Shown here one piece after another: positions 7,800 to 18,700 of a stretch of 64,000 nt of DNA. Where the stretch lies: positions 664,147 to 728,146 of the forward strand of contig NZ_JACHNU010000002.1 in NCBI RefSeq assembly GCF_014199525.1, given 5' to 3'. Origin of the DNA: Conexibacter arvalis. GTDB taxonomy: Bacteria; Actinomycetota; Thermoleophilia; Solirubrobacterales; Solirubrobacteraceae. The notes under the pieces are model-generated. The model was not told the origin of the DNA. It worked only from the letters and a program-made list of their open reading frames with translations, and ran no database searches. How positions within the stretch are numbered: the stretch's first letter is position 1; each line of letters begins with the position of its first letter. The position numbers were made by a program, and so were the translations under genes.

Positions 7800-9016
7800 C
7801 AGATCGCCTCCACGACCGTCGCGATGCCCATGCCGCCGCCGACGCAGAGCGTCGCGAGGCCGTATCTGCCGCCCGTGCGGTGCAGCTCGTCGATCAGCGT
7901 GCCAAGGATCATGCCGCCGGTCGCGCCGAGCGGATGGCCCATCGCGATCGCGCCGCCGTTGACGTTGACCTTCTCCATGTCGAGGTCCATGTCCTTGACG
8001 AAGCGCAGGACGACCGCGGCGAAGGCCTCGTTGATCTCGACGAGGTCGAGCTGGTCCTTCGTGATGCCGGCCTTCGCCAGCGCCTTCTTGGAGGCCGGCG
8101 CGGGGCCGGTCAGCATGATCGTCGGGTCGGCGCCGGAGACGGCCGTCGCGAGGATGCGGGCGCGCGGCTTCAGGCCGAGCTCCTCGCCGGTCTTCGCGTT
8201 GCCGATCGCCAGCAGCGAGGCGCCGTCGACGATGCCGGAGCTGTTGCCCGGCGTGTGGACGTGGTCGATTCTCTCGACCCAGTGGTACTTCTGCAGCGCG
8301 ACGGCGTCGAAGCCGCCCATCTCGCCCATCGCGGCGAACGACGGCTTCAGGTTGCCGAGCGTCTCGACGGTCGTGCCGGGGCGGATGAACTCGTCGTGGT
8401 CGAGCACGACGTGGTCGTTGATGTCGAGCACCGGGACGACCGACTGCTTGAAGCGGCCCTCGGCCTGCGCGGCCGCGGCGCGGTCCTGCGAGCGGACGGC
8501 GTAGGCGTCGACGTCGTCGCGGCTGAAGCCCTCGACGGTCGCGATCAGGTCGGCCGAGATCCCCTGCGGGACGAAGTCGGTCTCGAGGTTGGTGGCGGGG
8601 TCGAGCGCCCACGCGCCGCCGTCGGTGCCCATCGGGACGCGCGACATCGACTCGACGCCGCCGGCGAGGACGAGGTCCTCCCAGCCGGAGGCGACCTTCT
8701 GCGCGGCGACGTTGACCGCCTCCAGGCCCGAGGCGCAGAAGCGGTTGAGCTGGACGCCGGCGACCGTGTCCGGCAGCCCGGCCTTCAGCGCGGCGGTCTT
8801 CGCGATGTCCATCCCCTGGTCGCCGACCGGCGTGACGCAGCCGAGCACGACGTCGTCGATCCGCTTGGGATCGAAGCCGGCGTTGCGCGACAGCATCTCG
8901 TGCATCAGCCCGACGACGAGGTCGACCGGCTTGGTGGTGTGCAGGGACCCGTTGGACTTGCCCTTGCCGCGCGGCGTGCGAAGGGCGTCGAAGACGAGCG
9001 CTTCGGTGCTTGACAT
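7799..9016 (-). CDS. fadA: acetyl-CoA acyltransferase (3-ketoacyl-CoA thiolase)
   Basis: This thiolase of 405 residues cleaves 3-ketoacyl-CoA with CoA, the last step of beta-oxidation. It shows the acyl-accepting Cys in [11 protein letters not shown], the GGGVESMS-like loop ([11 protein letters not shown]), the His in [15 protein letters not shown] and the second Cys in CVGGGMGIA. The ATG at 9016 follows AGGAGA. It is the first gene of a two-gene operon with the FadB-type protein. Two dyads upstream (9079-9132) may bind the regulator, which is not encoded nearby. Confidence 0.96.
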   Translation of the reverse strand: MSSTEALVFDALRTPRGKGKSNGSLHTTKPVDLVVGLMHEMLSRNAGFDPKRIDDVVLGCVTPVGDQGMDIAKTAALKAGLPDTVAGVQLNRFCASGLEAVNVAAQKVASGWEDLVLAGGVESMSRVPMGTDGGAWALDPATNLETDFVPQGISADLIATVEGFSRDDVDAYAVRSQDRAAAAQAEGRFKQSVVPVLDINDHVVLDHDEFIRPGTTVETLGNLKPSFAAMGEMGGFDAVALQKYHWVERIDHVHTPGNSSGIVDGASLLAIGNAKTGEELGLKPRARILATAVSGADPTIMLTGPAPASKKALAKAGITKDQLDLVEINEAFAAVVLRFVKDMDLDMEKVNVNGGAIAMGHPLGATGGMILGTLIDELHRTGGRYGLATLCVGGGMGIATVVEAI

Positions 9017-9078
9017 GTCTCCTACCTCGTTCTGAGCTCGTGTGAGGCGGCCCCGACGGCCCGCCCGCGCGGGCCTGA

Positions 9079-9132
9079 TTGGCCGGTCAACCAACATCGT
9101 GGCAGGTCGAGCGCGGCCGATGTCGAACATCG
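9079..9132. promoter_or_regulatory. two dyads upstream of the beta-oxidation operon
   Basis: At 9079-9094 is an interrupted dyad TTGG...CCAA (TTGGCCGGTCAACCAA, outer four bases and two inner pairs symmetric). At 9118-9132 is CGATGT-3-ACATCG. Both lie 60-120 bases upstream of the thiolase start, where a TetR- or GntR-type repressor of fatty-acid genes could bind. Which regulator acts here is not shown by the sequence. Confidence 0.4.
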
Positions 9133-9156
9133 CGCGCGCGGCGGGAGGCGGGCGGC

Positions 9157-9906
9157 TCAGCGCTCGCCGTCAGCGGCCGCGCCGTCGCGCTCGCCGGGGG
9201 CCGAGTCGGCTGGCGCGCCGTCGCGCTCGTCCGGCGCCCGCTCGCCGTGCTCCCCCCGCGCCGCGCGCTCTCTCTCGACGCGCCGGCGGCGGCGTCTCAC
9301 CTCCTGCCAGCCGATCGCGATCGCGATCAGCAGCGGCATCCACCATCTCGACGCCTCCAGGATCGCCTGCAGCCACGCCGGCAGCGTGATGTCGGGGAGG
9401 TCGACCGACGGCAGCGGGATGCGCGGCAGGTCGATGCTCGGGAGCGGGATGTCGGGAGGATCGATCGAGACGTCGGGCAGCAGCGAGATCAGCAGGCGTA
9501 CGATCAGGCCGAAGCCGACGAGGCCGAGCAGCAGCTTGCCGCCGGCGATCGCGACGTGGCGCGCGGCGTAGAGGACCGGCCGCTCGTCGGCGAGCGCGTC
9601 GAGCTGCGCGGCGCGCGTCCCGGGCGGCGGGCGCAGCGGCAGCGTCTCGCCGCCGTCGAGGTGGGCGACGCATCTGCGCACCTCGCCGCGCCAGCCCCAG
9701 CTGACCTTCACGTTCACGGCCTCGCCTCTGAGCGTGACCTCGCCGGCGCCGCTCGACCGCTCGTCGACCTGCTCGCCGTCGACGAGCAGCCGCGCGCGGG
9801 ACTTCCAGCCGCTGCCGTCGGCCTCGACCTCGATGCGGTGGCCGTCGACCTCCAGCCACCAGCGCGGCTGCGACGGCGCGGCGGTCGCGTCGGGCTGCTC
9901 GGTCAT
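9157..9906 (-). CDS. membrane protein with Pro-rich periplasmic-type linker, function unknown
   Basis: This 249-residue protein is not one I recognise. Residues 1-100 form a beta-rich domain ([18 protein letters not shown], then [20 protein letters not shown]). A first membrane segment is near 122-140 ([20 protein letters not shown]), then an LPS/LPR repeat linker of about 38 residues in which I/V-D-L-P or I-P-L-P recurs every 6-7 residues. A second membrane segment ([13 protein letters not shown]) precedes a basic and then acidic tail. Both ends would be cytoplasmic, with the repeat strand outside. ATG at 9906. It stands alone between the beta-oxidation operon and a DNA glycosylase gene. Confidence 0.7.
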   Translation of the reverse strand: MTEQPDATAAPSQPRWWLEVDGHRIEVEADGSGWKSRARLLVDGEQVDERSSGAGEVTLRGEAVNVKVSWGWRGEVRRCVAHLDGGETLPLRPPPGTRAAQLDALADERPVLYAARHVAIAGGKLLLGLVGFGLIVRLLISLLPDVSIDPPDIPLPSIDLPRIPLPSVDLPDITLPAWLQAILEASRWWMPLLIAIAIGWQEVRRRRRRVERERAARGEHGERAPDERDGAPADSAPGERDGAAADGER

Positions 9907-9956
9907 CCCGCCGCATCGTATGCGCGCCACGATGTCGGCGCGTGCCGGCCCCGCGT

Positions 9957-10005
9957 GATCGTTGGCGCTCTGTACAGGACAGTCCTGTACAGAGCGCCAA
10001 CGATC
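9957..10005. repeat. perfect 24-bp inverted repeat with 1-base loop
   Basis: Arms 9957-9980 and 9982-10005 are perfectly complementary around a single A. The centre reads TGTACAGGACAGTCCTGTACA. The element lies just past the stop codon of the YcaQ-type gene and ahead of the next start, so it could end transcription from that gene. The stem is longer and more perfect than needed for a terminator. Confidence 0.7.
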
Positions 10006-10009
10006 GCTG

Positions 10010-11269
10010 CTAGGGCACGAGCGCGGCGGCGAGCGCCGGGGCGAGGTCGCCCCTGCTCGCGACCTCGACGCCGGCGGCGAGGTCGAGCCAGGCGGCGACC
10101 TGACGCAGCTCGGCGGCCAGCTCGGCGGCGATCTCGTCGCGACCGGCACCGGCGCTCTCCTCGGCGAAGGCGGCTTGGACGCGCAGCACGCCCGCCTGGC
10201 GGTCGGACTTGAGGTCGACCCGCGCGACCAGCGCGTCGCCCAGGAGGAACGGCAGCACGTAGTAGCCGTGGACCCGTCTCGGCGCCGGGACATAGATCTC
10301 GATCCGGTAGCGGAAGCCGAAGAGCCGCTCGGTCCGCGGGCGGAACCATATGAGCGAGTCGAACGGGCTCAGCAGCGCGCGGGCGGCGACCCTCCGCGGC
10401 CGTCGCGCCGCCGGCCACAGGTACGCGGGCGCGTTCCAGCCCTCGACCTCGACCTCCAGCAGCTCGCCGGCCGCGACCAGCTCCGCCACGCGCGCCTTCG
10501 ACTCCCTGCGCGGGAGGCGGAAGTAGTCGCCGAGGTCGGGCTCGGTCGCGACGCCCAGCGCCCGCGCCGCGACCCGCACCAGCTCCCGCTGCGCCTCCTC
10601 GACCGGCGGCGTCGGGGTCGCGAGCACCGATGCCGGCAGCACCCGCTCGGGCAGGTCGTAGCGGCGCTCGAAGTTGACGCGGCGGGCGGCGGTCACCTGG
10701 CCCGACCAGAAGAGGTACTCGAGCGCGACCTTGCCCTCGTGCCAGTTCCACATCTCGCCCGGGCGCCGTCTCGCCCGCTCCGCCGCGGAGGTGTCGTTGG
10801 CGCGGATCGGCCCCTGCTCGCGCACCAGCTCCAGCACCTCCTCGACGAGGTGCGGATGCTCGGCCGCGAGGCGCCGGATGCCGCCCCACGCGTCCCTGTC
10901 GGCGCGCGCCATCCGCCAGCGCAGGTGGGGCTGGAGCCGCAGCGGGACGAGCGACGCCTCGTGCGCCCAGTACTCGAACAGCTCCCGCCTGATCGGCCCG
11001 TCGGTGTGCGCGGCGAGGCGGTCGAGCGCCTCGCGCGGGTACGGGCCCAGCCGCGAGTAGAGCGGCATGTAGTGGGTCCGCTGGAAGACGTTGACCGAGT
11101 CGAGCTGGACGACCCCGACGCGGTCGAGCACCCGCCGCAGGTGGCGGGCGTCGACCCGCCCCGTCGGCCGCGGGTCGGCGAAGCCCTGGGCGGCGAGCGC
11201 GATCCGGCGCGCCGCGGCGGCGGTCAGCCGGCGCGGCGCGCGGCGCTCGTTGGTCTCGTCGGCGGCCAC
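10010..11269 (-). CDS. ycaQ: YcaQ-type DNA glycosylase / winged-helix protein
   Basis: This 419-residue protein belongs to the HTH_42 (YcaQ/AlkX) family, whose characterised members unhook DNA interstrand crosslinks and remove bulky N-alkylated purines. Family signatures are present: [18 protein letters not shown] near residue 52, [31 protein letters not shown], and [19 protein letters not shown] followed by DLKSDR. The length is typical. The start is GTG at 11269 and the stop is followed directly by a 49-base hairpin. A second, shorter HTH_42 relative lies at 19972-21396. Substrate identity is by family only. Confidence 0.88.
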   Translation of the reverse strand: MAADETNERRAPRRLTAAAARRIALAAQGFADPRPTGRVDARHLRRVLDRVGVVQLDSVNVFQRTHYMPLYSRLGPYPREALDRLAAHTDGPIRRELFEYWAHEASLVPLRLQPHLRWRMARADRDAWGGIRRLAAEHPHLVEEVLELVREQGPIRANDTSAAERARRRPGEMWNWHEGKVALEYLFWSGQVTAARRVNFERRYDLPERVLPASVLATPTPPVEEAQRELVRVAARALGVATEPDLGDYFRLPRRESKARVAELVAAGELLEVEVEGWNAPAYLWPAARRPRRVAARALLSPFDSLIWFRPRTERLFGFRYRIEIYVPAPRRVHGYYVLPFLLGDALVARVDLKSDRQAGVLRVQAAFAEESAGAGRDEIAAELAAELRQVAAWLDLAAGVEVASRGDLAPALAAALVP

Positions 11270-11282
11270 GGCCGCCGTGATG

Positions 11283-12455
11283 CTAGTTGACCTTGCGGAA
11301 CGTGATCGTGATGCGGCCGGTCGTGCGCACCCGACCGCCCTCGACCTTCGTCACGTCGCTCAGCCGGTGGACGACGATCACCTTGCCGGGGGCGCCGCCC
11401 GCGGTCAGCGGGGCGGTCCGCTGCAGTCTCGGGTCGAGGAAGTCGAGCGGGTCGACGACCCCGGCCGGCAGCTCGACCGGGCAGTCGGGCAGCGGCGAGG
11501 GCTCGGTGAACGACGCGCCCGAGACGAAGCCGCCGAGCCGGTCGCGGCCGAAGTAGCCGACGATCACGTTCGCCTCGACCGCGCCGGTTCTGGTGCACTG
11601 CGGCGGCTCGCCGCTCCCGTCGCCGCCGAATGCGCCGCAGTCGCCCGCGGCGCTCTTCGTCTCGGCGCCGTCGCGGACGGCGTCGATCCTGACCGGCACG
11701 AACGTCCAGATCCCCTTCGTGCCGACCCGCCGCAGGATCGGGCTGCCGCCCGGCAGCGTCAGCGCGTCGACGGTCGCGGCGGCGGTCGACCGGAGCGTCA
11801 GCGTCTGTCTCCCGCTGCCCTTCGCGATCACCTTGCAGGCGCCCTCGTGCCTCGAACGGTCGTACGACCAGGTCGACGTCTGGGTGCCGGCGACGGTGAC
11901 CTTGTAGCGGGCCTTGCGGGTCGCCTTGCCGCGCGGCTGGGCCGGGACCCTGATCGCGTCGACGAACGGCGAGGCCGGGAACGGCGCCGGCGTGCCGGGG
12001 CCGGTGACGGTGAACTGGCGGACGGCCTCGAACGTCGAGCCGGCCTGTCTGACCTGGACGACGACGTTGCCGGCGAGCGCCTCGCTTCTCAGCAGCGCGT
12101 CCGCGGCGAACTGCTCGACGCCGACCGGCACGGGGACTCTGAACGTGACGGTCCTGCCGGCGGGGATGCTGCGCCTCCCCCTCAGCGCCCCCTCGGCGCC
12201 GTGCGGCAGCTGCTCGACGCCGCCGCGGGTTCTGTACGGCAGCACGTTCAGCTTGCCGAGCGCGAGCGTGCAGCCCGGTGTGCAGCTCGCTCTCAGCGTC
12301 AGCACGCGCAGGCGCGGGTCGGGTCTCGCGATCGAGACCCTCAGCTCGACCGGCTGGGTCGCGGCGGAGGCGGCGCCCGGCAGCGCCGCCGCTGTTGCGG
12401 CGAGCGCGAGCAGTCCGAGCAGGGCCCGCCCGCGCGCGCGGGAAGTCGTTGACAT
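11283..12455 (-). CDS. exported protein of unknown function
   Basis: This protein of 390 residues has a clear Sec signal peptide (basic RARGR, hydrophobic core, cut near ASA-ATQ at residue 32). The mature part is Thr/Val/Arg-rich beta-type sequence with several cysteines, for example CTPGC near residue 58, consistent with a secreted, disulfide-bonded protein. I do not recognise the family. It ends 14 bases before the GTG of the YcaQ-type gene, so the two may share a transcript, although the functions look unrelated. AGA is frequent among its arginine codons. Confidence 0.75.
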   Translation of the reverse strand: MSTTSRARGRALLGLLALAATAAALPGAASAATQPVELRVSIARPDPRLRVLTLRASCTPGCTLALGKLNVLPYRTRGGVEQLPHGAEGALRGRRSIPAGRTVTFRVPVPVGVEQFAADALLRSEALAGNVVVQVRQAGSTFEAVRQFTVTGPGTPAPFPASPFVDAIRVPAQPRGKATRKARYKVTVAGTQTSTWSYDRSRHEGACKVIAKGSGRQTLTLRSTAAATVDALTLPGGSPILRRVGTKGIWTFVPVRIDAVRDGAETKSAAGDCGAFGGDGSGEPPQCTRTGAVEANVIVGYFGRDRLGGFVSGASFTEPSPLPDCPVELPAGVVDPLDFLDPRLQRTAPLTAGGAPGKVIVVHRLSDVTKVEGGRVRTTGRITITFRKVN

Positions 12456-12530
12456 GGGCGGCGACGGTACGGCGAGGGGCGCTCCTCCGCATGGGGGAGC
12501 TGCCTCGCCCGGTGCGCGCGGACCTCCCGC

Positions 12531-13944
12531 CTACGGGCGCTTCTGCGCGATCGGCAGCCAGACGTGGAAGACGGTCCGCCCCGGTCTGGAGTCGACCGAG
12601 AGGCTGCCGCCGTGGCGGTCGGTCACGATCCGCCGCGCGACGTCGAGGCCGAGGCCGGTGCCGGAGCCGACCTCCTTCGTCGTGAAGAACGGGTCGAAGA
12701 CGCGGCTCTTGACGTCGTCGGGGATCCCGGGGCCGTCGTCGCCGACCTCGACGACGACGCAGTCGCCCTCGCGGCGGGTCGAGAGCGTGATCGTGCCGGC
12801 GTCGCCGAGCGCCTGGATCGCGTTGTGGATCAGGTTGGTCCACACCTGGTTGAGCTCCGAGCCGCGCATCTCGACCCTCGGCAGCGACCTGTCGTAGTCG
12901 CGCACGACCTCGATCGACGTGTGCTTCAGCTTGTGCTTCATCACCCTCCAGCGTCGTGTCGAGGCCCTCGTGGACGTCGGCGACGACGACCTCGCCGCGG
13001 TCCATGAACGCGTACGACTTGACGGCGCCGACCAGCTCGCTCATGCGGTCGGTCGACTCGGCCAGCTCGTCGGCGAGCGTGTGCGCCTGCAGCGAGGCGG
13101 CGACCCATCTGACGACCGCGTCGACGGCGTCGCCGGCGATCCCGGCGACCTTGCGGACCCACGCCTCGTCGGCGCCGGCGGCGACCAGCGGCTCGGCCCA
13201 CCGCCATCCCTCCGCGACGCCCAGCTCGTCGAGCAGGTCGCCGATCGCGTCCTCTGCGTCGGCGCGCTCGAGCGCGCTCAGCGGCTCCTGCTCGCGGGCC
13301 TGCTCCTGGAGCGCGTCCTTGCACGCGACGACCTTTCCCGCCTCGGCTCGGTCGACGCCGGCCTCGACCAGCTTCGCGACCATCTGCTCGTAGACCGCGA
13401 GCGTCTCGGCGAGGTCGGCCGAGGCGCGCTTGGCGGCCGCCGCCGGGTTGTTCAGCTCGTGCGCGAGCCCGGCCGCCATCGTGCCGAGCGAGGTGAGCCG
13501 CTCGCGGTTGGCCTCGCGCTCGGTGCTGCGGCGGATCACCGGCCGCATCTGGCGCATCACGCGCTCGAAGACCGGCCGCGTCCGCAGCACCAGCTCGACG
13601 AAGCGGTCGCGCGGGATCGTCGCGATCCGCCCCGGCGTCTCCGCCTCCATCCGCACCTGGTGCCAGCCGAGCGTCAGCGTCGGGATCGCGCCGACCCACG
13701 TCGGCGCGACCTGGACTCCCTCGGGCTCGACGCGGCCGTCGGCGACCGAGGAGACGCGCAGCCTGCCGGCGAGCAGCAGGTGGAGGCCGTAGCCCTCCTG
13801 CCCGGCCTCGACGACCCGCTCGCCGACCGCGACGTCGCGCACGTCGGCGGCGCCGACCCACGGCTCCAGCTGCTCGTCGCTCGCCTCGTCGAAGAGGTCG
13901 ATCGCGCGCAGGTCGGCGAGCGTGAGCGGGGTCGTTGCGGTCAT
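12531..13944 (-). pseudogene. cNMP-binding sensor histidine kinase with a one-base frameshift
   Basis: About 470 residues if repaired. Residues 1-130 form a cyclic-nucleotide-binding domain (LADLRAIDLFDEASDEQLEP). The H-box is GLAHELNNP with His162, followed by a long helical region. After the frame break the ATPase domain shows NQVWTNLIHNAIQAL (N box), VGDDGPGIP (G1) and GSGTGLGL (G2). The break is at about 12948: the coding strand reads CTGGAGGGTG, and removing one G restores T-L-R-V-M-K-H-K across the join. The open length (1414) is one more than a multiple of three. It is a genuine mutation or a sequencing error. Its ATG overlaps the stop of the upstream TrxR-like fusion (ATGA), so it is the partner kinase of that protein. 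Confidence 0.85.
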
Positions 13945-15620
13945 GCCTCGGCCAGGTACTCGTGGACGAGCGAGACCGACATCGAGCCCTCGCCGACGGC
14001 GCTCGCGACGCGCTTGACCGAGCGGGCCCGCACGTCGCCGGCGACGAAGACGCCGGGGACGTTGGTCTCCAGCAGGAACGGGTCGCGCGCCAGGCCCCAG
14101 CCGTGGTCGCGCACGTCGAGGCCGGCGAGCACGAACCCGCGCGGGTCGCGCGCGACGACGCCGTCGAGCCAGTCGGTGCGGGGCGCCGCACCGATGAAGA
14201 CGAAGCAGGCGTCGACCTCCTCGATCCACTCGGCGCCGTCGCCGGAGCGCAGCGTCAGGCGCGCGAGATGGCCGTCGTCGCCCGCGGCGGCGACCGCCTG
14301 CGTGCCGGTCCGCACCTCGACGTTCTCCAGCGCCGCGATCTGCTCGATCAAGTAGTGCGACATCGACCTCGTCAGCGACTCGCCGCGCACGAGCATCGTC
14401 ACGCGGCTGGCGTACTGGGCGAAGTGGACGGCCGCCTGCCCGGCCGAGTTCGCGCCGCCGATCACGACGACGTGCTGGTCGCGGCAGGAGCGCGCCTCCG
14501 TCAGCGCCGCGCCGTAGTAGACGCCGGCGCCGGTCAGCTCGGCGAAGCCGGGCGCGTCGAGCTGGCGGTAGGAGACGCCGGAGGCGATCAGCACGCTGGT
14601 CGCGCTCAGCTCGCCGCCGCCGGTCAGCTCGACGAAGCGGCCCGAGCCCTCGACCCGCAGCCGCGTCGCGTCCTGCATCGTCAGCAGCTCGGCGCCGAGG
14701 CGGCGGGCCTGGTCGGCGGCGCGGCGGGCGAGGTCGGAGCCCGACAGGCCCGACGGGAAGCCGAGGTAGTTCTCGATCCGGCTCGACTGGCCGGCCTGGC
14801 CGCCCGGCGCCTCGCGCTCGACCAGCGCCGTCTTCAGCCCCTCCGATGCGCCGTAGACGGCGGCCGCCAGCCCGGCCGGGCCGCCGCCGACGATCACGAG
14901 GTCGTAGTGGTCGGCGGCCGGCACGCCGACGACGCCGAGCCGCTCGGCCAGCTCCAGCACCGAGGGACGCTCGATCACGGCGCCGTCCTCCAGCAGCACG
15001 ACCGGCAGCCGGTCGGGCGCGACGTCGGCGATCGTCAACAGCTCGCGCGCCTCTCTGTCGCGCTCGACGTCGAGCCAGTTCGCCGGCACGCGGTTGCGGG
15101 CGAGGAAGTCGCGCAGGTCGTGCGACTCCTTCGAGAAGCGGTGGCCGATCACGCGCACGCCGCCGGCCTCCAGCGCGGCCCCCGACTCCCACGTCGTCAG
15201 CAGGTCCTCGAGCACCGGGTAGAGCTGCTCCTCCGGCGGGTCCCACGGCTTCATCAGGTAGTAGTCGAGCGCGACCTCGTTGATCGCCGCGATCGCCGCG
15301 TCGGTGTCGGCGTAGGCGGTCAGCAGGACGCGCTTGGCGTCGGGCACGAGCTCGCGCGCCTTCGCGAGGTACTCGGTCCCCTCCATCCCCGGCATCCGCT
15401 GGTCGGCGACCAGCAGCGCGACCTGCTCGCCGCGGGCGCGCACCTGCGCGAGCACGTCGAGCGCCTCGGCGCCCGAGGAGGTGCGCATGATCCGGTAGCG
15501 CTCGCCGAAGCCGCGGCGCAGGTCGCGCGCGACGGCCGCCAGCACGGCGGGCTCGTCGTCGACGGCGAGGATCACGGGGCGGCGCTCGGCCGCGGGTGGG
15601 GCGTCAGTCGTGGCGGCCAT
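13941..15620 (-). CDS. response regulator / thioredoxin-like / thioredoxin-reductase-like fusion protein
   Basis: This 559-residue protein has three parts. Residues 15-140 are a receiver domain with phosphoacceptor Asp73 (LLVADQRMPGMEG), the acidic pair DD at 21-22 and a Lys in YYLMKPW. Residues about 155-225 resemble a thioredoxin/glutaredoxin fold without CxxC. Residues 232-555 form an FAD/NADPH reductase with DLVIVGGGPAGLAAAV and VVIGGANSAGQAA. The redox CxxC expected before the second nucleotide motif is missing: the region reads GVYYGAALTEARSC. It therefore probably moves electrons or senses NADPH/FAD state without being a classical thioredoxin reductase. It is co-translated with a cNMP-binding histidine kinase, its likely signalling partner. 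ATG at 15620. Confidence 0.9.
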   Translation of the reverse strand: MAATTDAPPAAERRPVILAVDDEPAVLAAVARDLRRGFGERYRIMRTSSGAEALDVLAQVRARGEQVALLVADQRMPGMEGTEYLAKARELVPDAKRVLLTAYADTDAAIAAINEVALDYYLMKPWDPPEEQLYPVLEDLLTTWESGAALEAGGVRVIGHRFSKESHDLRDFLARNRVPANWLDVERDREARELLTIADVAPDRLPVVLLEDGAVIERPSVLELAERLGVVGVPAADHYDLVIVGGGPAGLAAAVYGASEGLKTALVEREAPGGQAGQSSRIENYLGFPSGLSGSDLARRAADQARRLGAELLTMQDATRLRVEGSGRFVELTGGGELSATSVLIASGVSYRQLDAPGFAELTGAGVYYGAALTEARSCRDQHVVVIGGANSAGQAAVHFAQYASRVTMLVRGESLTRSMSHYLIEQIAALENVEVRTGTQAVAAAGDDGHLARLTLRSGDGAEWIEEVDACFVFIGAAPRTDWLDGVVARDPRGFVLAGLDVRDHGWGLARDPFLLETNVPGVFVAGDVRARSVKRVASAVGEGSMSVSLVHEYLAEA

Positions 15621-15711
15621 GTGACTTGAAGCTACAGAGAGCGTCAAGCGGGGCCGCCGGGCGGGGCGCCGGCGCCCGGCGCGGGGCCGGGCGCGGGCTT
15701 CCGCCGGGCGC

Positions 15712-15745
15712 GGGGGCGCGGCCGCTCGACGGCGACCGCGCCCCC
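15712..15745 (-). terminator. candidate terminator after the rhamnosidase gene
   Basis: Ten-base perfect arms (GGGGGCGCGG 15712-15721, CCGCGCCCCC 15736-15745) lie 16 bases beyond the stop codon of the minus-strand rhamnosidase gene. The rest of 15621-15760 is very GC-rich with no gene. Confidence 0.5.
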
Positions 15746-15760
15746 CCGCTGGCGCGGTGC

Positions 15761-18700
15761 TCAGCGCACGCTGCGGCGGACCTGCTGGACGGTCGATCTG
15801 CGACCGTCGCGCTCGGCCCACACCGACAGCCGCACGATGCGGCCCTTCAGCGCCTTGCCGCGCACCTTCGCGGGCAGCGTCACCGTCGGCAGGCCGCCGG
15901 CGACGTTGCGCTTGACGACCGTGCCGAGCGTGACGATCCGGACGCAGCGCTTCGCCCGCTTCGCCTTCGCGGCCGCTCTGCCGGTGACGCAGCGGCCGCG
16001 CACGCGCTTGCCGGCGCGGCGCTCGACGACCTTCACGCGCACGGTGCTGCGCGCGTCGAGCCGCAGGCCGAGCGCGACGCGGCCCTTGCGCACCCGCGCC
16101 GACAGCAGCCGCAGCTGCGGTCTGGCCGGGGTCGCTCTCGGGCCTCTCGGCTGCGGCTGGGGCTGGGGCTGCGGCTGGGGCTGGGGCTGTGGCTGCTCGC
16201 CGCCTCTCGGCAGCTCCGGCGCCTTCTCGGCGACCTTGAAGGCGTAGCTGCCGGCCGCGACCGCGATCACGACGGTGTCGCGCTCGACCCGCACGCCGGC
16301 GACGCCGGGCGCCTGCTCGGCCGGGCGGCCGCCCTCGGTGACCGCGTCGGCGTCGGCGTCGAACGGCAGGCGGATCTCGGCGGTCGTGCCGGCCGGGATC
16401 GTCACGTCGTGCGTGATGACGCCGCGCTTGGACCGTCTCCACGAGCTCGACACGACGCCGCGCGGGGTGCGGTACGTCGCCGTCGCGCACTCGAGCTGGG
16501 AGATGATCGCCGGCTCGATCACGAGCTGCTTGTAGCCGACCGTGCCGGGCGCCTGCTCGATCCCGGCCGCGCCGCTCGTGAACCACTCCTGGATCGCGCC
16601 GAGCATGAAGTGGTTCTGCGAGTTCTCGCCGGTGTCTCTCGTCGGGCCGTCCCACGCCTCCGTCAGCGCGGTCGCGCCGTTGATCACCTGGTAGGCGTAG
16701 CTCGGCGAGGTCGGGACGGTCGCGACGTCGTAGATCACGTCGTCGCGGCCGGCCTGCTCCAGCACGCGGAACAGGGCCGGCAGCGCGACGATGCCGACGT
16801 CGGTGTTGCCCTTGACGCGGATCGACGCCAGCAGATGGCGCAGCACGGCGGGACGGTCGGCCTCCGGGACGAGGCCGGCGTCGAGCGCGAGCGCGTCGGA
16901 TGCCTGGCTGCCGGAGCCGTAGGTGACGCCGTCGCCGCGGCGGTATCTGAGGTTGAACGCCGCTCTGATCTTGTCGTGCAGCTGGCGGTACTCGGCCGCC
17001 TTCTCCGTCTCGCCGAGCACGTCGGCGGTCAGCGCCATCTGCTCGGCCATGCGGGCGTAGCCGGCGGTCGAGACGAGGCCCTTCGGGGTCGAGCCGTCGA
17101 AGGTGAACCAGTCGCCGAGCGTGTCGTAGTCGAGCAGCCCGGTCGGCGCCTTCGAGGTCAGGTAGTCGATGTACTTGACCATCGCCGGCCACGCCGTGCG
17201 GATCGTCTGCGTGTCGCCGTAGGTCAGGTACAGCTCGTACGGCATGAAGATCATCGCGCCGCCCCAGTTGGGGTCGTCGTCGAACATGTTCCGTCTCGCC
17301 CCGCCGAACTGCGAGTACTGCGGGATGATGTTCGGCACGAACCCGTCCGGGTACTGGTTCTCGATCATCTTCCTGATGATCGAGCGGGTGTGCGCGAGCA
17401 CGTCGTAGGTCAGCTCGACGCCGCGCAGGTTGAGCTGGTGGTCGCCGAGCCAGCCGAGCTTCTCGCGGTGCGGGCAGTCGGTCATCACCGAGTACATGTT
17501 CGACTGCGTCGCGCGGTCGATGATGCGGTGGATGTCGTCGAGCATCTGCGTGCACGACGAGAAGGTGCCGATGCTCTCGTTGGCCGTCCGCAGCACGAGG
17601 CCGCGGACGTCGTCCTTCGTGATCGCGGCGCCGGCCGGCATCCCCTCGATCTGCAGGTAGCGGAAGCCGTGGTACATGAACTTCGGGTGCCACGTCCGGC
17701 GGCCGCTGCCGTCGGAGGTGTAGCTGCTCCACATGCCGGTGCGGACCGACTGCTGGTTGACCGTCCCGTTGGCGTGGACCTTCTCGGCCGGGCGCAGTCT
17801 GATCGTCGTGCCCGCGGGCAGGTCGACCGAGATCTGCGGCCAGCCGGCGAAGTTGATCCCGAGGTCGACGGTGTATCTGCCGCCGCCGAGGTCGATCACG
17901 TTGACCGGCTTCAGCTCCTCGACCTGCTCGATCGGGGGCGCGTCGAGGCCGCTCAGCTCGACGCCGGCGGCGGCCGCGTCGCGGTTGACCGGCGCGGCCC
18001 AGGAGGAGCGGTCGGTGCCGGGCTCGTCCCAGCCGGGGATCGCGCGGCGGGCGTCGAACGACTCGCCGCCCCACCACCAGGAGGCGGTCGTCGGGCCGAG
18101 CGTCGTCCTCCAGTCGGTGCCGGTGTCGACGACCTGGCGGCTGCCGTCGGTGTAGGTGATCTCGACCTGGCCGATCACGCGCGGGCCGCCGACCGAGCGG
18201 GTCAGCTTCGCGTAGCGGCCGTCGGTCGGGTTGATCGCGTCGTACATGCCCGACGCCAGCTCGACGCCGATCGCGTTGGCGCCGTCGCGGATCAGCCTCG
18301 TGACGTCGTAGGTCGCGTACTCGGCCCGTCTCTCGTACAGCGTGTAGCCGGGCTGCAGGACCGCGTCGGTCACCTCGCGGCCGTTGAGCGTCGTGCGCTG
18401 GACGCCCTGGCCGGCGAGGTAGATCCGCGCGTGGGCGACCTGCTTGCCGGGCTCGGTCTCGAAGTCGGTCGCGAACAGCGGCAGGCCGGCCGGGCCCTCC
18501 GGCAGTCTCGCTCTCTGGGCGGTGCGGCTGCCGACGGTCGCGTAGGTCGCGTCGTCGTCGGAGACCTGGAGCGTGAAGTCCTCCGGGAAGTTGGGGACGA
18601 GGCCGGCCTCGGTGCGCGCGTCGGTGCGCGGCCACAGCTTGATCGTGTCGAACGTTCTTCTGCTGCCGAGGTCGAGCTTGATCCAGACGTTGGCGTCCTG

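Noticed and set aside
5520-8504. A 994-codon plus-strand frame opposite fadB-fadA
   Set aside because: The minus-strand genes show complete family motifs; the plus-strand frame shows none.
12531-12944. Separate 137-residue ATPase-domain gene
   Set aside because: It is the out-of-frame C-terminus of the histidine kinase; the join is explained by one extra base.
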